Source: Kofleriaceae bacterium (lineage in GTDB: Bacteria > Myxococcota_A > Polyangia > Haliangiales > Haliangiaceae). Taken from it: a stretch of 64,000 nucleotides of DNA. A program made the translations under genes and the position numbers. The notes beneath the pieces are model-generated. The model did no database searches. It saw only the letters and a program-made list of their open reading frames with translations, and was not told the DNA's origin. Shown piece by piece: positions 20,117-27,640 of the stretch. Positions within the stretch are counted from its first letter, which is position 1. Each line of letters begins with the position of its first letter. The stretch is taken from assembly GCA_020633495.1 (NCBI GenBank), contig JACKDR010000016.1:1-64000 (forward strand), given 5' to 3'.

Positions 20117-20490
20117 GCTCACCCCGAGCGGAACGCTCGGTGCGCAGCACCGAGCGTGAAGTCGAGGGGGCGGGCACCGTGCCGGCCGCCGGGTGCCCGA
20201 CGCGGCGCGCACCGATCCACCCCCCTTCGACTCCGGGTTCGGTGCTGCGCACCGGACCCTTCGCTCCTAACGAACAGCTGGGCCAGGCCGCTGATCTTGC
20301 GTGGCGCAGCGATCGGCTGACCGCGGAGTTGGGCCTGACAGCACTCACCCCGAGCGGAGGGGGAGGTGCGCAGCACCGACCCCGCAGTCGAGGGGGCGGG
20401 CACCGGTGCGCCGCCGAGACCGCACCGATCCACGCCCTCTCGACTGCGCCCTCGCGGCTTCGCCGCTCGGGCTCCGCTCGAGGTGAGCGA
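20117..20490. repeat. four copies of a dispersed hairpin repeat, two inverted pairs
   Basis: Forward copies start CTCACCCCGAGCG at 20118 and 20344 and end AGTCGAGGGGGCGGG at about 20160 and 20386. Inverted copies end or start at CCCCCTTCGACT (20221) and CCCTCTCGACT (20435). The centre is usually GGTGC-GCA-GCACC. In the first copy it grows to a perfect 11-bp stem with a 3-nt loop (20133-20157), which may also terminate the tyrosine operon. The same family recurs at 35369-35530. There are no genes in 20112-20645. Confidence 0.75.
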
Positions 20491-20626
20491 TCCCCGTCGA
20501 CCAGGCGACCTGACTCGGTTCGTCTTGCCGCAATCTCCGACGGCCGTCGGTCGGGCGCTCGGGGGGAGCGGATCCTCTGGGCGTGATCCGGCGACCGGCC
20601 GGTGGCGACCGGCCGGCGGTGACCGG

Positions 20627-20683
20627 CGACGACCGGCGCGGCTACCGGTGACCGGCGCGGCTAGCGGTGACCGGCGCGGCTGG
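20627..20683. repeat. 19-bp tandem repeat, three copies
   Basis: CGGTGACCGGCGCGGCTAG (20646-20664) is repeated at 20665-20683 (two changes near the end) and, with three changes, at 20627-20645. The middle copy contains the TAG stop of the small basic gene on the minus strand. Further degenerate GACCGGC units extend upstream to about 20592. Confidence 0.7.
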
Positions 20684-20909
20684 TCGGGGCGCTCGTGCGA
20701 GCGACCGCGCGCAGCTGCAGGTTGCCGGTGCGCTTGATCCCGCCCTGCGCCTTGCGCGTCGACTTGCGCGACGGCCGCCCGGTGGCCGAGTCCTCGAGCA
20801 CGGCGCCGCCGCGCCGCGCGACCCGCGCCGACACGTTGCGCGCCGCGGTCGAGTCGCCGCCGGCCTTGCGATCCGTCGCGCTGACCCCGACCTGCGCCGT
20901 ATCGACCAC
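20661..20909 (-). CDS. small basic conserved-looking protein
   Basis: I choose GTG 20909 because GGAGGG lies 5 nt upstream, giving 82 residues that begin VVDTAQVGVSATDRKAGG. An ATG at 21002 would add 31 Arg/Pro-rich residues without a better ribosome site. The sequence is basic and Ser/Thr/Arg-rich with a patterned core (STAARNVSARVARRGGAVLE, SATGRPSRKSTRKAQGG), which looks like a DNA- or RNA-binding or intrinsically disordered protein. From memory, small proteins with similar VSATDRKAG and GRPSRKSTR motifs occur in other environmental bacteria, but I cannot verify that here. No known domain is seen. It is surrounded by repeats and no operon partner is close. Confidence 0.6.
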   Translation of the reverse strand: MVDTAQVGVSATDRKAGGDSTAARNVSARVARRGGAVLEDSATGRPSRKSTRKAQGGIKRTGNLQLRAVARTSAPTSRAGHR

Positions 20910-21002
20910 CTCGTCCCTCCTCGGTCGCCGCGGCTTCTTCGGCCTCGGCGGGTGGGCGGTGCGCTGCTGTTCGGCTCGGAACCTCAGAGACTTCATGCCC
21001 AT

Positions 21003-21195
21003 GCCCGCAGCCTACCAGCGACCTCCGGCTCCGCGTACCCCTGATTCGCGCGGCGCTGTCCCACCGGCCATCACCGACTCCCGCGATCCTGCCGCCCGCG
21101 TGCCTCACTCCGTGGGCCGCCCGCTCCGGGTGTCAGCCACCCGTCCGCGGACGCCCCTGGTGGACCTCGCCCGGACATCGTCCGGACCCCGGACG
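21003..21195. other. gene-free stretch
   Basis: This stretch, which could supply the promoter of the small basic gene, shows no coding pattern on either strand. I see no repeat family member or clear promoter in it. Confidence 0.4.
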
Positions 21196-22446
21196 CTACG
21201 GGCAGTCCCAGCTGCGCCACCGGTAGGCCGGGTCGTGCACGAGACCGTCGCAGGTGACCTCCTCGATGCCGCGCAGCGTACCCCGTGGATAGCGCTGCAG
21301 GAGGTCGTCGTCGTCGCGGCCAGGGCACATCACGGCGTGGAGGTCGCGGAGGGCGCCCTCCAGCTCGGGATCGCGCAGCCGCTTTGCCAGCAGGTAGTCG
21401 CGGCCGCGCAACAGCCACAGCATGGCCTCGCTCGCGGCCCAGGTCGCGGGCCGGACCGGTCGCGGCGGCTCCGCGATGGCCTTACCTGGCGCCGACGTCG
21501 CGCGGAGATCGAGCGCCATGCAGTCGGCGCTGGCGGCGAGCTCGAGGTCCTCGAGCGGATAGACGTCGGCGAGCGGCATGGTGCGGACGGCGTCGTCGCG
21601 ACACAGGGCGGCGGCGATCGCGTGCAGCACGCCATCGTAGCGCGCGTCGCCGGCGGCGGCGCGGCCCTTCAGCAACGTCACGGTGGCCTGGCGCAGCGCC
21701 CAGTCCTTGGTCGTCCAGACGCCGCGGCCTGCTCGCGGCGGTGTCGGTGGCTCCAGGGTCGCGGTGGACGCGCCGAGCTCGAGGCCGTCGCAGGTCGCAC
21801 GCTCGGCCAGCAGCAGGCCACCGGGCGGATACGTCGCGTCGAGATCGACGTCGGTTCGTCCCGGACACAGCAGGTGCCGGAGCTCGCGGATCCGTGCCTC
21901 CAGCGTCGGCGCCGAGGTCGGGGCGCCGAGCAGCTCGTGGCGACCGTACAGGAGCCGCGCCAGGGCGTGGCTGGCCGCGTCGGCGAGCACCGCGGCGGGC
22001 CGCTCGCGCAGGGGCGGGCCCGCCGGTCGACGCGGATACGCCTTGCCGAACACCCGACGTTCGGGAATGTGGAGCGTGGCGCAGCTCGCCCCCGTCGCGA
22101 GGTCGATGAGGTCCAGTGGGTACACCTCGTCGAGCGGCAGCCGCGCGATCGAGTCGTCTGGACAGAGATCGGCCGCCAGCTCGTGCAAGAAGGCGTCGAA
22201 GCGCCGATCGCCGGTGGCGACGCGGGCGCGCAGCAGGATCACCGTCGCCTCCGAGATGGCGCGCTCGAAGATCCACCCGGTCGTGTCGTCGTGGTTGGGA
22301 TCGTCCCCCGTGCTCTCGGCGTGCCCCCAGTCGGCATCGACCGGGCCGGCGTCGGCCGGTACCGGCGGCGCCTGCGGACACGCGCGCCGGCCGCAGGCGA
22401 ACAGCGACGCCGCGACGAGCGTCCACAGCAGCAGTCGTCGAGGCAC
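21196..22446 (-). CDS. secreted lipoprotein built of a fourfold Cys-containing repeat
   Basis: 416 residues from GTG 22446, giving a clean lipoprotein signal (VPRRLLLWTLVAASLFAC). An ATG at 22488 would lengthen the n-region by 14 residues. The mature protein holds two long repeats (about residues 50-220 and 235-416), each made of two related units. The unit begins with a helix such as SEATVILLRARVATGDRRFD or SEAMLWLLRGRDYLL. It then has LxxL.CPGRDD..L...YP and ends in TCDGL. The Cys pair in each unit could form a disulfide. I do not recognise a family. Predicted location is the periplasm or outer-membrane surface. It lies alone, 130 nt downstream of the IgGFc-binding-like gene on the same strand. 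Confidence 0.75.
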   Translation of the reverse strand: MPRRLLLWTLVAASLFACGRRACPQAPPVPADAGPVDADWGHAESTGDDPNHDDTTGWIFERAISEATVILLRARVATGDRRFDAFLHELAADLCPDDSIARLPLDEVYPLDLIDLATGASCATLHIPERRVFGKAYPRRPAGPPLRERPAAVLADAASHALARLLYGRHELLGAPTSAPTLEARIRELRHLLCPGRTDVDLDATYPPGGLLLAERATCDGLELGASTATLEPPTPPRAGRGVWTTKDWALRQATVTLLKGRAAAGDARYDGVLHAIAAALCRDDAVRTMPLADVYPLEDLELAASADCMALDLRATSAPGKAIAEPPRPVRPATWAASEAMLWLLRGRDYLLAKRLRDPELEGALRDLHAVMCPGRDDDDLLQRYPRGTLRGIEEVTCDGLVHDPAYRWRSWDCP

Positions 22447-22576
22447 GTCGCGATGATGCGCCGCCGCGCGCCGGCGCGCGACTCGCATCGGGTCACCGCC
22501 CCGCGGGCTGCTGATCCGCCGCCGCATCAGCCGCGACGCGACGGCGTGGCCGGCGGCCGCCCGCTGCCCGCGCCCG

Positions 22577-24328
22577 CTACTCGACGACGACGCGCTTGAG
22601 GTCGAGGCCGCCCGGGTACCAGTAGCTGGTGTCGGTGCCGTAGCCGTAGACCGAGATGCCGAAGCCCATGTCACCGGTGATCAGGTGGTTGCCGTCGGCG
22701 GTGGGGCCGTCGCCCAGCGGCGTGATCCGCGCCAGCTGCCAGCCCGAGGTCCCGATGCCGATCCACCCGGTGACCGCGACGCCGTCGAGGATCACGCTGG
22801 CACCGACCGGCGCGGTGATGTCGACGTAGTTGGTCTCGTAGTTGGTCGGGGCGTGGAACAGGTACTCCTTGCGGAACTGGTCCACCGGCACCGCCAGCGC
22901 CATCGCCGGGTCGCCGGTGTTGCCGGCGACGCTCGAGCCCTCCATGAACTGCGCCACCAGGACCTTCTTGTTGGCGGTGAGCAGGTAGCTCGCCGCCTGG
23001 CGCGGGATCTCGACCCAGTCGCCGGCGTTGGCGATGCTGGTCGGCGCGCCGGCCTGGGGCGGCTCGTAGCTGAGCGTCGTCCCGGCCTCGGTGGCGACGA
23101 TGCGGACGGTCTCTTCCTTGCCGGCCGGGATCGTCGTCACCGCGGGCGCGTTGATCACGTACTCGGCGCCCAGCGCCTCGACCGACAGCATCACCTCTTC
23201 CATGTGGTCGCAGTAGCCGAAGCCCTCGGGGACGTTGGCGCAGTAGTGGCCGCCGATGACCTGCACCGGCTTGTCGCTGGTGACGTGGCTGCCGGTGAGA
23301 TCGTCGTTGGGGCCGTTGCCGGTGACCGTGCCGAGCTGCAGGACGTCGCCGGCGTTGAGCGTCACCGTCTGCGGCGTGCCCGCGACCATCGCCGGCGCGC
23401 CGCCCTCGCCGGTGGTCGCGGCGCGGGTCGTGACCGTGACCTGGGTGCCGTCCTGGTAGGCGGTGATCGCCATCAGGCCGGGGTGGACGTCGGCGGTGTC
23501 GTTCCACGACGCGACGTAGTGCTCGCCGCGCCACGCGGTGGTCGGGAACAGCAGCGACGCGTCGTTGGTGTACGAGTTGTACGTGACGCCGGAGTACGCG
23601 TACTCGATCGGGTTGAACTGGTAGACGGTCACCGGGACGTCGCTGCGCAGGTGGTAGGCGCCGTCGACGGCCAGCCCCGAGTTGGGGTGGGTCTGCGACG
23701 TGCACGTGAACGGGTCCTGGACGCCGGGCGTGCACAGCTTGAGCGCCGCGACCCACGGCAGGTTGTGGACCACCGCGGCGCCGCCGGGCACCGTGAACGA
23801 CTCCTGCGCGGTCAGCGCGCCGCCGTCGACGCGGATCGTCGCCATCTGGCTGCTGGTGTTGGCGACGACGACCGCGTAGTGGTAGTCGGGCGACACCGGG
23901 TTGCCGGTCACGGTCGGCCAGTAGTCGCAGCCGAAGTAGGTCTGGCCCAGCGTGTTGGGCGCGCACAGGCCCTCGCAGGTGCCCGACGCGCCGCAGCTCA
24001 TGCCCTGGTCGGGATCGCAGAAGACGTCGTCGTAGCCGGAGCCGTCGAGCCGGCACTCGTGCGCGGTGTCGCCGTTGCACGTGCCGGTGCCGGGCAGGCA
24101 CACGACGCAGCCGAGGTCGTTGTCGCACACGTTGGCGCAGGTCTCGACCGTGCTCCACGCGCCGTCGACGCAGCTCTGGCGGGCGGTGCCGTCGCACCGG
24201 GTCTGGCCGTCGGTGCACACGGTGTCGTCACCGCCGGCGTCGTCGCCGGAGCCGGTGGTGGCCGGCCCGCAGGCGGCGGCGAGGATGATCAAGGACGCGG
24301 CGACGAGCGAGGCGAACGAATGGCGCAT
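22577..24328 (-). CDS. lipoprotein with IgGFc-binding-protein-like domain
   Basis: 583 residues from ATG 24328. Lipobox LAAACG ends the signal peptide. A Cys-rich segment follows (residues about 35-140: CTDGQTRCDGTARQSC, CVVCLPGTGTC) like the short disulfide modules of myxobacterial surface proteins. The remaining 430 residues resemble the IgGFc_binding N-terminal domain, with NTSSQMATIRV, ESFTVPGGAAVVHNLPW, SDVPVTVYQFNP and GHYCANVPEG. In bacteria this domain appears in adhesin-like or secreted proteins of predators and gliders; its ligand is unknown. GGGGAAGC before the ATG is a weak ribosome site. It forms a same-strand group with two further lipoprotein genes upstream. Confidence 0.8.
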   Translation of the reverse strand: MRHSFASLVAASLIILAAACGPATTGSGDDAGGDDTVCTDGQTRCDGTARQSCVDGAWSTVETCANVCDNDLGCVVCLPGTGTCNGDTAHECRLDGSGYDDVFCDPDQGMSCGASGTCEGLCAPNTLGQTYFGCDYWPTVTGNPVSPDYHYAVVVANTSSQMATIRVDGGALTAQESFTVPGGAAVVHNLPWVAALKLCTPGVQDPFTCTSQTHPNSGLAVDGAYHLRSDVPVTVYQFNPIEYAYSGVTYNSYTNDASLLFPTTAWRGEHYVASWNDTADVHPGLMAITAYQDGTQVTVTTRAATTGEGGAPAMVAGTPQTVTLNAGDVLQLGTVTGNGPNDDLTGSHVTSDKPVQVIGGHYCANVPEGFGYCDHMEEVMLSVEALGAEYVINAPAVTTIPAGKEETVRIVATEAGTTLSYEPPQAGAPTSIANAGDWVEIPRQAASYLLTANKKVLVAQFMEGSSVAGNTGDPAMALAVPVDQFRKEYLFHAPTNYETNYVDITAPVGASVILDGVAVTGWIGIGTSGWQLARITPLGDGPTADGNHLITGDMGFGISVYGYGTDTSYWYPGGLDLKRVVVE

Positions 24329-24468
24329 GAGAGCTTCCCCTTCCGGTGCTCGGACGACGCCATCGTAGCGAACCCGCCGGTCAGTGGGCGCGAAAAACGC
24401 CGTGAGAATGGCCACATCCGGGGCACGGCTCACGGCGTCAGGCAGGCCGCTGCGCGGCGCGGATCCGG

Positions 24469-25410
24469 CTACGGCTTCGGGTGTGCCGACAGCCAGGTCC
24501 ACCAGGCGTCGGGCACGGTGCCCGCGAACAGCAGGACGTGGCCGCCGTTGGGCACGGTCCACAGCGTGGTCTCGATGCCGGTGGGGCAGCCGGTGTGGCT
24601 CTCGACCGTGGTCTCGTCGCCGGCGGTGTTGACCAGATCGACGGGCGTGCCGGTGGCGGTCGCCACGTCGCAGCCGTTGGCGGCGGCGAGCGCCGCGCTG
24701 GTGTCGGGCGCGGACGGGAAGTCGATCGTGCTGCCGTCGTTCTTGGTGATCGCGCCGCCGGTGTACGGGATCGTGCTGTCGGAGTCGCCGTGGATGGTCA
24801 GGACGCTGACCGGCTCCGACATCGTACAGGTCGGCGGCACCGCGCCGGCCAGGGCGATCGCCGACGCGAAGACGTCGGCGTGGTTGCACACCAGGCTCAG
24901 CGCCATGAACGCGCCGTTGGAGTGGCCGATGACGTAGATCTGCGCCGGGTCGACGTTGTACGCGGCGCGGATGTCAGTGACCAGACCGGTGAGGTAGGCG
25001 TCGTCGTCGGTGCCGGCGTCGTAGAGATCGCAGCAGGCGCCGTCGGAGTTCCAGTAGTAGTTGCCCGAGGGGTCGACCAGGCCGTCGGGCGCGATCAGCA
25101 GCGTCCCGTGATCCTCGGCGAACGTGTCGAGGCGCAGGTACGCCATGATGTACTCGGGGTCGGTGAAGTAGCCGTGGAGCGCGACCACCAGCGGCGTCGG
25201 CGTCGCCGGGTCGTACGTGGTCGGCACGATCAGCGTCGCGGGCCGGTCGCCGCCGAACGTGGTCGGTGGCGTGAGGTCGGCGTCGGGGACGGTGGCGTCG
25301 ACCCGACGGGCGTCGGGCGCGCCACCGCCGTCGTCGCCACCACAGGCGGCGAGGCCGCCGAACGAGGACGTCAGGATCACGAAGGCGAGCGTCAGTGTTC
25401 TGGACTGCAT
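24469..25410 (-). CDS. secreted PHB-depolymerase/feruloyl-esterase-like alpha/beta hydrolase
   Basis: 313 residues with a lipoprotein signal (FGGLAACGGDD) and an Asp/Ala-rich linker. The catalytic domain is of the LpqC/poly(3-hydroxybutyrate) depolymerase type. It has oxyanion strand LVVALHGYFTDP, nucleophile Ser in VIGHSNGAFM, Asp in IHGDSDSTIPY and His in VPNGGHVLLF. It would hydrolyse esters outside the cytoplasm, such as short polyhydroxyalkanoates or feruloylated polysaccharide. The exact substrate is unknown. It lies between two surface lipoprotein genes on the same strand, spaced 128-140 nt apart, so separate promoters are likely. Confidence 0.88.
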   Translation of the reverse strand: MQSRTLTLAFVILTSSFGGLAACGGDDGGGAPDARRVDATVPDADLTPPTTFGGDRPATLIVPTTYDPATPTPLVVALHGYFTDPEYIMAYLRLDTFAEDHGTLLIAPDGLVDPSGNYYWNSDGACCDLYDAGTDDDAYLTGLVTDIRAAYNVDPAQIYVIGHSNGAFMALSLVCNHADVFASAIALAGAVPPTCTMSEPVSVLTIHGDSDSTIPYTGGAITKNDGSTIDFPSAPDTSAALAAANGCDVATATGTPVDLVNTAGDETTVESHTGCPTGIETTLWTVPNGGHVLLFAGTVPDAWWTWLSAHPKP

Positions 25411-25539
25411 GGAGATCCGGCATCGTGGCGCGCGCGTGCCGCGCCGTCAACCGCGCGTCTGGTCCGCGGCATGCGCAGGTGTAGCCGCGGAGCGCGAAGG
25501 TGCTCGTGTCCTGCGTGCGCTCGCCGAGCTGGCCAGCTG

Positions 25540-26895
25540 TCAGGGAACCAGGCGCGTGCGCAGCGCGCCCGTACTGTACTGGGTCCTGAGGGCCGCGCCG
25601 CTCTGCGGGTTGATGGTGCCCGATGTGGTGTTGAAGCGAGCCTGTCCGACCGAGCCGCCACCACCACCACCATACAGATTTGGGTTTGCGTAGCCTCCGG
25701 CTCTGGGCGGCAGCACTTCGGTCCCGCCGTTGCCACCCCACGCTTGGGTTGTGTCCATGCCGCCCGGGGCTGCCACGCTGCCGGTCCCACCATCCGACCC
25801 GTTGCGGGCGCCGCCGTCGACCCCTCCGGCCGAGCCACTCCCTCCCTTGGTCGACACCACCACGGCCGCCCCCTCGAGGCGCACCTGTGGTGCCTCGAGC
25901 AGGACCATCCCGCCGGAGCCGCCGCCGCCGCCACCGCGCGTGCTGTTTCCGCTGGCGGGGCACGTCGCGCCGTGCATCGCGGTGATGCCACCTCCTCCGC
26001 TGGCGTCGATCGACCCCGAGCCCGTCAGCGCGATCTCGACCCGACTGACGATCTGCAAAGCACCGCCGCCGCCGCCGCCGCCGCTCGTGCACACGGACCC
26101 CGTCACGATCGATCGGCCGCCGTCGCAGCCGCCAACAAGGGGATCCAGATCGACATCGACGTGGGGAGCGCCCCCGACCGCACCGGCGGAAGCGCCGTTG
26201 TTCGACTCGCCGCCCGCTCCGCCGACGAGCGAGTTGCCACCGCCGCCGCCACCGCCTGGGAAGCTCGCCGCGTTCGCGTCCGAGCCCTGGCAGGCGCCGC
26301 TTGCTGCGCCGGGCCCGTCGACCTCCATGTCCGCCGAGACGTCGAGCAGGGCGCTGATCTCGACCTCACCGTCGGAGACGATGATCACCCCTCGACCACC
26401 GGACACCTTCGTATTTCCATCGACGGCGAGGCTCTTGACGATGAAGACACGGTACGGTCCGAGGTCGGTGCTGGGAACGTCGACGGAGAGCGCACCATCG
26501 AAGACGATGCCGGTATCCGTATCGATGGTCGATCCTGCGGAGAGGACCAGGTCTGGTGCGTCAGGATCCGTCCCGGCGCGATCCAGGTACATCGCCACAC
26601 CGTTGCTCGGGTCGACGTCGCGGCACTTGACCTCGGTGTCATCGCAGCCCAGGGGACAGGTCAACTGGAGAGAGACGCTCCCCCGCTCATCGCACTCGAT
26701 GTAGCGGTTGTTCTCGCAGGTCGTCGTGCTGGCGGTACAAATGATGGGAGCATCGACCTCCGCATCCGGCGGCGCCGCATCGAAGGGAACGTCCGCGGGC
26801 GGGTCGAAACACCCTTGTGATAGCCCCAGCGTGAACCCGAGCAGGCAACCGCCGACGACGAGACCCTTGTTGCACACCATAGGACGGGACACCAT
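25540..26895 (-). CDS. glycine-rich secreted lipoprotein
   Basis: About 451 residues from ATG 26895; ATG 26880 or 26943 are alternatives and no ribosome site decides. A signal peptide with lipobox-like GLSQGC is followed by Asp/Pro, then a Cys-containing stretch (CTASTTTCENNRYIECDERG). A beta-rich region comes next (VSGGRGVIIVSDGEVEISA), then a long Gly-rich half with runs such as GGGGGGGNSLVGG. Proteins of this layout are common in Myxococcota as surface glycine-rich proteins of unknown function. The half nearest the start (26400-26900) uses clearly more A/T at third positions than its neighbours, hinting at a different origin. No catalytic motif is seen. Confidence 0.75.
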   Translation of the reverse strand: MVSRPMVCNKGLVVGGCLLGFTLGLSQGCFDPPADVPFDAAPPDAEVDAPIICTASTTTCENNRYIECDERGSVSLQLTCPLGCDDTEVKCRDVDPSNGVAMYLDRAGTDPDAPDLVLSAGSTIDTDTGIVFDGALSVDVPSTDLGPYRVFIVKSLAVDGNTKVSGGRGVIIVSDGEVEISALLDVSADMEVDGPGAASGACQGSDANAASFPGGGGGGGNSLVGGAGGESNNGASAGAVGGAPHVDVDLDPLVGGCDGGRSIVTGSVCTSGGGGGGGALQIVSRVEIALTGSGSIDASGGGGITAMHGATCPASGNSTRGGGGGGSGGMVLLEAPQVRLEGAAVVVSTKGGSGSAGGVDGGARNGSDGGTGSVAAPGGMDTTQAWGGNGGTEVLPPRAGGYANPNLYGGGGGGSVGQARFNTTSGTINPQSGAALRTQYSTGALRTRLVP

Positions 26896-26990
26896 GATAC
26901 CCAGGTTGTCGACGGCAATTCCGGCGGGTTGCTGAGAATCCATCAGTCCGCGCGTTTCGTCGGTGGTTTTGGCCGCTGACAGAAAGCCGC

Positions 26991-27004
26991 GTGAGCCAGC
27001 TCAC
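26991..27004. terminator. small hairpin after the FMN-reductase gene
   Basis: GTGAGC-CA-GCTCAC is a perfect 6-bp stem with a 2-nt loop, about 70 nt past the stop of the minus-strand reductase gene. It has no T run. It lies beyond three copies of an 18-bp tandem repeat. Confidence 0.35.
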
Positions 27005-27024
27005 GTCAGCGCGCCGCGCCGCCG

Positions 27025-27078
27025 CGCCGCCGCGCCCGCTCGCGCCGCCGCGCCCGCTCGCGCCGCCGTGCCCGCTAG
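27025..27078. repeat. 18-bp tandem repeat, three copies, across a stop codon
   Basis: CGCCGCCGCGCCCGCTCG occurs exactly at 27025-27042 and 27043-27060, and with two changes at 27061-27078. The third copy contains the TAG stop (27075-27077, minus strand) of the FMN-reductase gene. Confidence 0.75.
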
Positions 27079-27629
27079 CCGTGGAAGCGCCCGACCCAGG
27101 CGGTCAGGCTGCCCGCGTATCGGCGCAGCAGGTCGCGGGTCGAGTCGTCGGTGAGCCGGCCGTCGGCGTCGAAGCGATCCTGGGCGCGCGGGATGATCAC
27201 CTCGGGCTGCAGCATCGCCGGCGAGTCGGTGAAGACCAGGATCTGACGCAGGTGGTACTGGGCCCGCATGCCGCCGCTGATCCCGGTCGACGCGCTGGCG
27301 ATGCCGACCGGCTTGCCGCGCATCGGCGAGGTCTTGAGCGGGCGGGTCGCCCAGTCGAGCGCGTTCTTGAGCAGGCCCGAGATCGAGTAGTTGTACTCGG
27401 GGGTCGCGATCACCAGGCCGTCGGCGGCGCGGATCGCCTCCTGGAACGCGATCACGACGTCGGGGTTGTCCTTGGAGTCGGGATCGAAGACGGGCAGGGC
27501 GGCCAGGCCGTCGTACAGGCTGAGGGTGGCGCCGTCGGGCAGCTCCTCGCCGATCGCGCGGATCAGCGCGCGGTTGTACGACGCCTTGCGCAGGGAGCCG
27601 GCGATGCCGAGGAGCTGGAGCTGGGCCAT
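27075..27629 (-). CDS. NADPH-dependent FMN reductase (flavodoxin-like)
   Basis: 184 residues, the size of the SsuE/ChrR/YieF-type quinone and azo reductases. The FMN-phosphate loop is GIAGSLRKASYNRALI (residues about 8-23). The second signature TPEYNYSISGLLKNALDW (about 77) binds the flavin ring and mediates dimer contacts. It transfers electrons from NAD(P)H through FMN to quinones or other acceptors in the cytoplasm. It follows the ABC1/UbiB kinase gene by 11 nt on the same strand, so the two are probably co-transcribed. A shared role in quinone metabolism is an attractive inference. The start ATG at 27629 lacks a strong ribosome site, in line with translational coupling. Confidence 0.93.
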   Translation of the reverse strand: MAQLQLLGIAGSLRKASYNRALIRAIGEELPDGATLSLYDGLAALPVFDPDSKDNPDVVIAFQEAIRAADGLVIATPEYNYSISGLLKNALDWATRPLKTSPMRGKPVGIASASTGISGGMRAQYHLRQILVFTDSPAMLQPEVIIPRAQDRFDADGRLTDDSTRDLLRRYAGSLTAWVGRFHG

Positions 27630-27640
27630 CGCGTCGGAGG

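Noticed and set aside
20117..20490. CRISPR-like array suggested by repeated hairpins
   Set aside because: Copies alternate in orientation, spacing is irregular, spacers are not uniform, and no cas gene is nearby.
20119..21108. Minus-strand frame of 329 codons through the repeat region
   Set aside because: It crosses the dispersed hairpin repeats and has no ribosome site or domain. The small basic gene lies in another frame with a good ribosome site.
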